From positions 9,961 to 73,960 of the forward strand of contig JADJBL010000019.1 in assembly GCA_016703765.1 (NCBI GenBank): 64,000 nucleotides of DNA, written 5' to 3'. Both the position numbers and the translations under genes were made by a program. Positions 47,926 through 55,039 of the stretch are shown one piece after another. Under the pieces are notes generated by a model. It was given only the letters and a program-made list of their open reading frames with translations. It was not told the DNA's origin and ran no database searches. The stretch's first letter is position 1, and each line of letters starts with the position of its first letter. This stretch comes from Saprospirales bacterium (GTDB lineage Bacteria > Bacteroidota > Bacteroidia > Chitinophagales > Saprospiraceae).

Positions 47926-47961
47926 AAAAGGGTTAAGCTGCGGCCGCAGCTTAACCCTTTT
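47926..47961. terminator. Perfect 36-bp palindrome, bidirectional terminator
   Basis: AAAAGGGTTAAGCTGCGG (47926-47943) is followed directly by its exact reverse complement (47944-47961). The A-rich outer ends give a U tract in either direction. It lies between two convergent genes and overlaps the stop codon of the minus-strand one. Confidence 0.88.
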
Positions 47962-50815
47962 ATTTTTGGAGTGCTTCCCATAAAACCTCCACCGGATGCA
48001 AAGCCCTTTTCCCTGTACCATCGAGTATCTGATGCCGGCAACTCGTGCCGGGCGCGGCGACGATGGTTTCGGGATTGGCCTGGCGTAGCGCCGGGAACAA
48101 GACCAGTTCTCCGATCTGCATACTGAGCGCGTAGTGTTCTTTTTCGTAGCCGAAAGATCCCGCCATTCCGCAGCATCCCGTGGGTAGGGCCTCCACCGTA
48201 TAGTTCTCGGGAATACTCAGCATCCAGATGCTGTCTTCCATCGAGGAAAGGGCCTTCTGGTGGCAGTGCCCGTGCAGGAGGACGAGCCGGGAGTCCTTTT
48301 TAAAGAGAGACCGGTCTATATTCCCAGCCTGGAATTCCCTCGAAAGGAACTCCTCGATCGTCAGGGCATTTTTTGCCAGCTGACTCGCCTTTTCGCGCAG
48401 ATGCGGCGATACGATTCGCGGATACTCATCCCGGAAACCGAGGATGGCCGAAGGCTCGATGCCCAGCAAGGGGGAGGCCTCCGATACCAGCGGGTAAAAG
48501 AGCTCGACATTCCGGTCGGCCAGACGCCGTGCGCGATCCAGCAAGCCTTTTGAAAAGCAGGCCCGTCCGCTGGAAGGGTGGTCGGTCAGTTGGACGGCGT
48601 ACCCCAGCGCGTGAAGGAGCTTTAATGCCGCAATCCCGAGCTCCGAATCCAGGTAGCGCGTGAATTCATCGACAAAAAGGTAAACCGATTTTTTTACGGG
48701 TCCCCCGGGTGCAGCGACTTTTGGTTTGCCCCACTTTTTGATAGGTGGAAGGGACCGTTTTCCTGCGACCCCCAGCGCGCTTTTGAGGAGTCCGGACTGC
48801 ATGACTCGGTTGCTCAGCCCGGGCCAAATGGCCGCCAGGCTATACACCCGGTCGATCTGTCCGAAGAGCCGGTTGCGAAAAGTGAAGCCGTGTATTTTCT
48901 GGTGTTGGTATTCAAACTCGGATTTGAGGGTGGCCATATCGACGTTGGAAGGACATTCGCCGGCGCAGCCCTTGCAGGAGAGACAGCGATCGAGCGCCAG
49001 GTGAACCTCCGGATGGCCGAATGGCTGCCCGGTTTCCAGATTCAGAAATTCCCGCATGGCATTGGCCCGACCCCGGGTGCTGTCGATCTCCTCGCGGGTA
49101 GCCATATAGCTGGGGCACATGGTGCCGCCGCTGCCCGCCAGTTTCCTGCAATCGCCCGATCCGTTGCATTTCTCCACCGCGCCCAGGATGCCGTCGGATG
49201 CGGAAAAGTCGAATTTCGTTGCCACCTGCTTCAAGGGCTGTTGGGGGGAGTAGCGGAGCTGGCTGTCCATGGGAAGGGGGTCGACGATCTTCCCGGGGTT
49301 GAATATATTTTTCGGATCCCAGAGGGATTTGATCTTTCGGAGCAGCTGGTAGTTGTCCTCTCCCAAAACCTGGGGGATAAATTCAGCCCGAACCCTCCCG
49401 TCGCCATGCTCACCACTTAGGGAGCCCCGGTATTTTTTCACCAGTTGGGCCGAGGCCTCGCAGATGGAGCGGAATTGCCGGAAATCGGCCGGATCGCGCA
49501 GGTTGAGCATGGGCCGTAGGTGGAGTTCGCCGGCGCCGGCGTGGGCGTGGTAGACCGATTGTTGCCCGAAGCGCTCGGCAAGGAGGGTGCGGAATTCGGC
49601 GATATATTCCGGAAGGTCTTCCAACGCCACGGCCGTATCCTCGATGCAGGTGATGGCTTTTTTGCGGTTTGGCAAATGGGAGAGCACCCCAAGACCCGCC
49701 TGGCGCAAAGCCCACACATTTTTGGTTTTGGGCGGTTTTACCACCGGAAAGGCATACCCGAGGCCGGCATCTTTCAGGGAGCGGATGAGATCCTCTGCTT
49801 CCTTCGCGGCCTCCTCCTCCTTTTCTCCCCGGACTTCCAGCATGAGCACAGCCCCGGGGTCGCCCTCGAGGAAGAAACGGTTCTTTTTTTGCTCGGAGTT
49901 TTCGCGGGTACAATCGAGTATCGTCTTGTCCATCAACTCGCATGCGTAGAGCCGGTATCGCATGGCGATCAGCACGGCCTGAAGCGCCTCATCGACCGAG
50001 CCGAAGTGGGCGCAAACGAGGGCTTCCGCCGGAGGGGGAAGGGGTTCGAGCCGAAGGGTGACCCCAGTAAAAAAGGCCAGGGTGCCTTCGGAACCGCAGA
50101 GCAGGGGGCACAGAGAACCCGGCTTGTCTAACAGGGCATCGAGGGCATAGCCGGTGTTTCGCCGGTGGATGGAAGATTTTGGATAGTGGTCGCGGATCTG
50201 CTTTTGAATGGAGGGCTCTGAGAGCAGAGTCTCTATTTGTTCGTGAAGCGAACGCTCCAGCCTGCCGGGACTCCTGCCATTTTTCTGCCCTCCGAAATGG
50301 GCAGTGGCGCCATCGCTCAGCACGGCCTCGATCTCCAGGACGTGGTCCCGGGTGCTGCCGTAGCGGATGGAGGTCGAGCCGCAGGAGTTATTTCCCACCA
50401 TCCCTCCGATGGTACAGCGGTTGGAGGTGGAGGTATTGGGCCCGAAAAAGAGGCCGTGGGGCTTCAGAAAGCGGTTCAGTTCGTCGCGGATCACTCCGGG
50501 CTGCACCCTGACCCAGCGCTCCTCCGCATTAAATTCGAGTATTTGGTTGAAGTGGCGGGATATATCTACCACGATCCCGGCGCCTACGCATTGGCCGGCC
50601 AGAGAGGTGCCTCCTGCGCGGGGGATCAGGCTTAGCCCATGTTCAGAAGCGAAGCGCACGAGCTTTTGGATGTCTTCCGTCGATTTGGGGTACGCCACGG
50701 CCAGCGGCCATTCGCGGTACAGGGAGGCATCGGTCGCATATACGGCCCGGGAGAGTTCGTCTTGGTGGAAGGCTCCTTCCAGGGAAGTGGCAAGACTGGT
50801 CCAGCGGGCCTCCAT
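47960..50815 (-). CDS. FAD-linked oxidase/Fe-S oxidoreductase fusion (D-2-hydroxyacid dehydrogenase type)
   Basis: A 951-residue fusion. The N-terminal half is a FAD_binding_4/GlcD-like oxidase (LSLIPRAGGTSLAGQCVGAG, GGMVGNNSCGSTSIRYGSTR). Residues about 560-650 hold ferredoxin-like cysteine motifs (CLSCKGCAGECPSNVD). The C-terminus carries the CCG-type domain (GHCHQKAL, then PTGCCGMAGSFGYEKE). YdiJ and related D-lactate or D-2-hydroxyglutarate dehydrogenases have this plan, passing electrons to the respiratory chain. The true substrate is not certain. The ATG directly follows the stop of the ROK kinase gene, so the two are co-transcribed. The gene ends at the bidirectional terminator. Confidence 0.9.
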   Translation of the reverse strand: MEARWTSLATSLEGAFHQDELSRAVYATDASLYREWPLAVAYPKSTEDIQKLVRFASEHGLSLIPRAGGTSLAGQCVGAGIVVDISRHFNQILEFNAEERWVRVQPGVIRDELNRFLKPHGLFFGPNTSTSNRCTIGGMVGNNSCGSTSIRYGSTRDHVLEIEAVLSDGATAHFGGQKNGRSPGRLERSLHEQIETLLSEPSIQKQIRDHYPKSSIHRRNTGYALDALLDKPGSLCPLLCGSEGTLAFFTGVTLRLEPLPPPAEALVCAHFGSVDEALQAVLIAMRYRLYACELMDKTILDCTRENSEQKKNRFFLEGDPGAVLMLEVRGEKEEEAAKEAEDLIRSLKDAGLGYAFPVVKPPKTKNVWALRQAGLGVLSHLPNRKKAITCIEDTAVALEDLPEYIAEFRTLLAERFGQQSVYHAHAGAGELHLRPMLNLRDPADFRQFRSICEASAQLVKKYRGSLSGEHGDGRVRAEFIPQVLGEDNYQLLRKIKSLWDPKNIFNPGKIVDPLPMDSQLRYSPQQPLKQVATKFDFSASDGILGAVEKCNGSGDCRKLAGSGGTMCPSYMATREEIDSTRGRANAMREFLNLETGQPFGHPEVHLALDRCLSCKGCAGECPSNVDMATLKSEFEYQHQKIHGFTFRNRLFGQIDRVYSLAAIWPGLSNRVMQSGLLKSALGVAGKRSLPPIKKWGKPKVAAPGGPVKKSVYLFVDEFTRYLDSELGIAALKLLHALGYAVQLTDHPSSGRACFSKGLLDRARRLADRNVELFYPLVSEASPLLGIEPSAILGFRDEYPRIVSPHLREKASQLAKNALTIEEFLSREFQAGNIDRSLFKKDSRLVLLHGHCHQKALSSMEDSIWMLSIPENYTVEALPTGCCGMAGSFGYEKEHYALSMQIGELVLFPALRQANPETIVAAPGTSCRHQILDGTGKRALHPVEVLWEALQK

Positions 50816-51586
50816 CTATTTTTGATTTTTCCCCTTTTGCATCTGGAGCCTGGCGTAGTGGGCCGCTCCGATCAATCCGGCCCGGTTGAAGAGCCGGTCG
50901 GGTTTGACAGGGGTATGGATGTCCAGCCGGTCGGCGAACTCATCGAATTTGTTGCTGCCGCCCCCTCCGAGCAGGAACAGGTCGGGGGAAAAAAGGCGCT
51001 CCAGGTGGCGGAGGTATTTGTTAAATCGTTTCCCCCATTCTTTCCAGCTCAGGCCATCCCGTTCCCGGGCTTTGGCGGAGGCATAGTGTTCGGCAATCCG
51101 GCCGCCGAGGTAGAGGTGCCCCAATTCCGTGTTGGGCACCAATTGTCCGTCGTAAAACAGGGCCGAGCCCAAGCCCGAACCGATCGTGATCAGGATGACG
51201 GTTCCACCGACGCCTTTTCCGTCGCCGAAATGAATGGAGGCGATCCCGGCGGCGTCTGCGTCGTTGACGGCAAAGACCGGGCAGCCGGTGGCCCCGGAGA
51301 ATTCTTTTTCAATGCTCGTCCCGATCCAGCTTTTGTCGATATTGGCTGCGGAGCAGGCTACCCCGTTTTTGACAATGGAGGGAAAGCCGCAACCGATGGG
51401 CTTTCCCTCCCATTTAAATTCCTTGACGATTTCATTTACCACCAATCCCATAGACGCCGGAACGGCCGGCTGTGGGGTAGCCAGGCGGAGCCTTTCGGTG
51501 AGTTGCTCGCCTTTTGCCACGTCGATGAGGGCGCCCTTAATCGCAGTGCCTCCTACGTCTATGCCAAGCAGGATATGGTCTTCCAT
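50816..51586 (-). CDS. ppgK: ROK family kinase, polyphosphate glucokinase-like
   Basis: A 256-residue sugar kinase. The phosphate-binding loop ILLGIDVGGTAIKGALID opens the protein, the middle holds VNDADAAGIASIHFG with the catalytic aspartate and ITIGSGLGSALFYDGQL, and NTELGHLYL is the sugar-binding Glu-His region. Short length and the sequence following NTELGHL (YLGGRIAEHYASAKARERDG) match polyphosphate-dependent glucokinases more than ordinary ROK kinases, which usually carry a zinc motif absent here. It phosphorylates glucose, probably using polyphosphate, in the cytosol. The gene lies 12 bases after a cyclophilin lipoprotein gene and directly before the FAD/Fe-S gene. Confidence 0.82.
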   Translation of the reverse strand: MEDHILLGIDVGGTAIKGALIDVAKGEQLTERLRLATPQPAVPASMGLVVNEIVKEFKWEGKPIGCGFPSIVKNGVACSAANIDKSWIGTSIEKEFSGATGCPVFAVNDADAAGIASIHFGDGKGVGGTVILITIGSGLGSALFYDGQLVPNTELGHLYLGGRIAEHYASAKARERDGLSWKEWGKRFNKYLRHLERLFSPDLFLLGGGGSNKFDEFADRLDIHTPVKPDRLFNRAGLIGAAHYARLQMQKGKNQK

Positions 51587-51598
51587 CAGTCGGGGGAG

Positions 51599-52483
51599 TT
51601 ATTTCACGGGTTTAATCTTCATTTTGATATCGGTTTTGGGCCGGTCGCCCGGCTGGGTAGCTACCGCGCCTATCTTATCGATCACGTCGAAGCCTTCCAC
51701 TACTTCTCCAAACACGGTATAATCGCGGTCGAGAAAGGGGGTTCCGCCCATTTGCAGGTATGTTTCGCGCTGAGCCGTGGAATACCGGAAGCCCTTCCTG
51801 GCTTCGATCATATTCAGGTCCTCCTCGGTCGTCGCACGGCCTTGCACGATATAGAACTGGGAGCCCGAGGATTTTTTCTCCGGGTTTACCTGATCGCCGG
51901 TGCGGGCTGCGGCCAGGGCGCCTTTTTTGTGGAAGAGGGAGTCGACGAATTCGGCGGGAATCGTATAACCCGGACCGCCGGAGCCTAGGGATTGACCGGG
52001 CTTGGCGTTGCGGGAGTTGGGGTCGCCGCCCTGGATCATAAATCCGCTGATGACGCGGTGGAAAATGAGGTCGTCGAAATAGGCCTGCTCGACCAGTTTG
52101 AGGAAATTATCGCGGTGTTGAGGGGTGGCGTCGTAGAGCCATACCACCATATTGCCGAACTCGGTTTGGATCTCGACCAGGCAGCGTTCCGGCGCCGATA
52201 TGACGATGCGTTCTTCCATGAGGGATTGTTTTTTGCCCTTCAGGGCTTTTAAGGTGACGAGGTAGTTTCCGGAGGAGTTGTATTGGTGCTCGGGCGTTTC
52301 TTCGCTGGAGAAAGAACCGTCGCCGAAATCCCATTCATAGGCCTTGGCCTTCTGGGACTCGTTTTGAAAACGGATGACCGAAGGCGCCGGCTTGTCGTTG
52401 CCCTGATAGCTGAATTTGGCGACGGGGCGGGCGCAGGACGCAAAGAGGATCAAAATCCCGAGCGGTAGCAATAGTCTGGACAT
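51599..52483 (-). CDS. PKD-domain cyclophilin-type peptidylprolyl isomerase lipoprotein (copy 1)
   Basis: A 294-residue lipoprotein. MSRLLLPLGILILFASCARP gives a lipobox with Cys17. The start was chosen over a TTG four codons upstream. Residues about 25-100 form a PKD domain (YEWDFGDGSFSSEETPEHQY). Residues about 110-290 form a cyclophilin: TEFGNMVVWLYDATPQHRDN, FHRVISGFMIQGGDPN, SGSQFYIVQG and TVFGEVVEGFDVIDKI. The catalytic Arg in FHRV and the Phe/Met/Gln set FMIQGGD are present, so the foldase should be active on exported proteins. It lies downstream of a close paralogue with the same unusual domain order. Confidence 0.92.
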   Translation of the reverse strand: MSRLLLPLGILILFASCARPVAKFSYQGNDKPAPSVIRFQNESQKAKAYEWDFGDGSFSSEETPEHQYNSSGNYLVTLKALKGKKQSLMEERIVISAPERCLVEIQTEFGNMVVWLYDATPQHRDNFLKLVEQAYFDDLIFHRVISGFMIQGGDPNSRNAKPGQSLGSGGPGYTIPAEFVDSLFHKKGALAAARTGDQVNPEKKSSGSQFYIVQGRATTEEDLNMIEARKGFRYSTAQRETYLQMGGTPFLDRDYTVFGEVVEGFDVIDKIGAVATQPGDRPKTDIKMKIKPVK

Positions 52484-52500
52484 AGGATGATACAATTTTA

Positions 52501-53406
52501 TTATCTTTCAATCATCCGGACTTTCATCCGGATGTCTTTTTTAGGCCGGTTGGTATTGGGGTCGGTTTCCTGAGCCGCGATCTGGTCGATCACTTCCAGG
52601 CCTTCCACCACATAGCCGAACACCGTGTATTCCCGGTCGAGGGTAGGCGTGCCGAAAGCGGCTTTGAGGTAGGCCGATTTTTGATCGGGGCTGAGCTGAA
52701 ACTTTCGCACCTGCTCGATCTGCCCGATGACGTCGGCGTTGATGGCATGACCCTGCACCAGATAGAACTGCGACCCGGAGGACGCTTTTTGCGGGTTGGC
52801 CTGATCGCCCAATCTTGCGGCCGCAAGGGCGCCTTTGGTGTGGATCAGGTCGGGCACGATCTCGGCCGGAACGGTGTACCCGGGTCCGCCCTGCCCGAGC
52901 ATTTGCCCGGCCTTGGCGTTTTTGGAATTGGGATCCCCGCCCTGGATCATAAACCCGGACATGACGCGGTGAAACAGCAGGCTGTCGTAGAAATGCTCCT
53001 CTGCCAGTTTGATGAAATTATCTCGGTGCTGAGGGGTCCGGTTGGACAATTCGACGGTTATATTCCCGAATGAAGTTTCAATCACAGCCCGGCGACGAGG
53101 CGGTTCTGGAATCTCGATGTAGGCCGAATCCACGCTCATGAGGTCTTTCTGATACGCCTTGAGCACCACCAGCAGATTTCCGAAAGCGGTGTAGGTATGC
53201 GAAGGGCTTTCCTCCGTAGAGCTTTGTCCGTCGCCGAAACTCCACTCATAGCGGTCGGCGTTTTGGGAGGTATTGGTGAACTGGATATCCACCGGGGCCG
53301 GGCCGGCAGGTACAGAGGATTCAAAACCCGCCTTGGGCGCCGGCTTGCATCCGAATGCTCCGATCGTCAGGGCGGCAATGGACAGAAGGAGAAATGAATG
53401 TTTCAT
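52501..53406 (-). CDS. PKD-domain cyclophilin-type peptidylprolyl isomerase lipoprotein (copy 2)
   Basis: A 301-residue lipoprotein starting MKHSFLLLSIAALTIGAFGC, with Cys20 as the likely lipidated residue. A PKD domain (RYEWSFGDGQSSTEESPSHT) is fused to a cyclophilin domain (ETSFGNITVELSNRTPQHRD, FHRVMSGFMIQGGDPN, SGSQFYLVQGHAI, TVFGYVVEGLEVIDQI). The same order as in the next gene shows a tandem duplication. The isomerase residues are kept. The ATG overlaps the stop of the small upstream gene by four bases (ATGA), implying coupled translation. It would act as an envelope foldase, perhaps on T9SS or outer-membrane clients (inference). Confidence 0.92.
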   Translation of the reverse strand: MKHSFLLLSIAALTIGAFGCKPAPKAGFESSVPAGPAPVDIQFTNTSQNADRYEWSFGDGQSSTEESPSHTYTAFGNLLVVLKAYQKDLMSVDSAYIEIPEPPRRRAVIETSFGNITVELSNRTPQHRDNFIKLAEEHFYDSLLFHRVMSGFMIQGGDPNSKNAKAGQMLGQGGPGYTVPAEIVPDLIHTKGALAAARLGDQANPQKASSGSQFYLVQGHAINADVIGQIEQVRKFQLSPDQKSAYLKAAFGTPTLDREYTVFGYVVEGLEVIDQIAAQETDPNTNRPKKDIRMKVRMIER

Positions 53407-53759
53407 AGTTGTTCTTTTTCCCAATCTTTGAAATATTGAATGACTTTGACTTTCAGAAAACTCTCCTGTTCTTCAACCCCTTTAGTGGAAAAGGGTTTTA
53501 CCGCCTCCCAGTGCGGCCAGCCATCCTGGTCGCGGCCCGCAAATGTATAGTAGCCGTCGTAGCTAAGCAGGCGGCAAACGGCGATGTGCATCAGGTCCTG
53601 TTTCTCTTCTTTGGTGAAGATGGCGCTCCAGCGCCCCAGCTCCTGCACGCCAATCAGGAATAAAATAGCATTCAGGTCGGGCAATGCCTCCCTGCCAATT
53701 GCGTCTTTCACCAGATTCCTGACGCGGCCCCATTCAAATTCGAGTTCCCAATCATCCAT
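53403..53759 (-). CDS. Conserved hypothetical protein, 118 residues
   Basis: A soluble acidic protein that starts MDDWELEFEWGRVRNLVKDA. The frame opens four codons earlier, but this ATG agrees with a promoter placed just before it. Characteristic phrases are LPDLNAILFLIGVQELGRWS, FTKEEKQDLMHIAVCRLLSY, DQDGWPHW and EQESFLKVKVIQYF. I recall it as a small family restricted to Bacteroidota with no assigned function. Its stop overlaps the start of the second cyclophilin gene, so it heads a five-gene run with the two foldases, the kinase and the dehydrogenase. Confidence 0.72.
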   Translation of the reverse strand: MDDWELEFEWGRVRNLVKDAIGREALPDLNAILFLIGVQELGRWSAIFTKEEKQDLMHIAVCRLLSYDGYYTFAGRDQDGWPHWEAVKPFSTKGVEEQESFLKVKVIQYFKDWEKEQL

Positions 53760-53768
53760 TTGCAGGCG

Positions 53769-53797
53769 CAAAGGTATTAATTAACGGGCTTTCACAA
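53769..53797 (-). promoter_or_regulatory. Bacteroidota-type promoter with a very short leader
   Basis: On the minus strand TTG (53797-53795), 18 bases, then TACCTTTG (53776-53769) fit TTG-N-TAnnTTTG. The ATG of the 118-residue gene begins 10 bases beyond, so the transcript would be almost leaderless. Confidence 0.5.
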
Positions 53798-53817
53798 GCA
53801 TAAGGGTCTGCTAATTC

Positions 53818-55039
53818 TTACTCCTCCAGGATGATGGCGGGTACGCGCTGTGCGCGAAAGGCGGGCAGGAGCGATGCCAGCATGCCGATCGACAATACGG
53901 TGATGGCGATGAGTACGAAATCGAGGGCCCGCAAACTGATCGGGTAGGCCGTGACGAGAAAGCCCTGGGGGATGGAGATCAGCCCTTCCGGCAGGGCGGT
54001 GTGCACAAAGTACAAGCCCAGGGCAACCGCAAAGCCGGCGAGCATACCCAACGCGCAGAGCAGAATGCCTTGCAGCAGAAAAATGGATCGTATCGTTCGG
54101 TCGGTGGCGCCCATCGACTTGAGGATCGCGATATCCGGCTTTTTCCAGCACGATCATCCACAGGGAGCCGATCATATTAAAGGCCACGAGGAACAAGGTG
54201 AGGCTGAGGATGGCAAAACTCAGCCATTTTTCGATATTCATCAGCTTGAAAAAAGCCTCGTCCTGCTGATAGCGATCCTTCACGTGGTATTCCTCCCCGA
54301 GTATCCCCTCTATCTGGCGGATGGTCTCTCCCGCTGGAATGGCGGGGTTCAGGCGCAGCTCCATCGAGCTGATGGCCCTCGGTTCGGCCAGCAGGGAGCG
54401 GGCAAATTCGAGGGAGGACAGGACGTATTGGTTGTCGAAATCCTGCTGGATGATGAAAGAACCGGCCGGTATGGCGAATTGCTGGCGGAAGGGTTTTTCG
54501 AGCGGCCCCACGCGCTGCCTTTTGGGCATGTACACGCTCATGCTCTTGAAGGGGTTGCTCACGTCCACTTTCAACTTGTTGCGCATTCCGATGCCGAGCA
54601 CAAGGGCTTCCCGGCCGCTTTCCTGAAAAGTGTAACTGCCTTCCAGCACGGTGGAGTCGATGTGGTTGATCTTGTGGAAATTGGAATCGACGCCTTTGAG
54701 GATGCCGAAATCCTGGTTGTCCTCGTATTCGAAAAACGCTACCTCTTCCAGGGTCAGAGAGAGGAATTCGACGCCCTCCAGGTTTCGGACCGCTACCAGG
54801 GACGCGGAATCCGGAATGAAGGTTTTGCCGCGCACGGCAGTGATCTTGACATCCGGGTTGAAGTTGCTGAAGAGACTCTGGATGAGGTCTTCGAAGCCGT
54901 TGAACACCGATAGCACGAGGATCAGCGCGGCGGTGCCGATCGAGATGCCCAGCACGGATATGCCCGTGATGAGGTTGATGGCATTGGTCGATTTTTTGGC
55001 GAAAAGATAACGGCGCGCTATTCTAAGGGACAGGTTCAT
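53818..55039 (-). CDS. LolC/LolE-type ABC transporter permease, one frameshift
   Basis: A FtsX/MacB-type permease of lipoprotein-release systems. Read leftwards: MNLSLRIARRYLFAKKSTNA and the first helix ITGISVLGISIGTAALILVL, a large periplasmic domain (about residues 45-265), then a helix AILSLTLFLVAFNMIGSLWM. In a run of A residues at about 54137-54142 one base seems missing, and the protein continues in another frame as ILKSMGATDRTIRSIFLLQG with two more helices to ILEE and the stop at 53818. Restored length is about 407 residues. Lol permeases pull lipoproteins out of the inner membrane, which suits the lipoprotein-rich surroundings. Its start overlaps the GH3 gene end by four bases. Confidence 0.85.
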
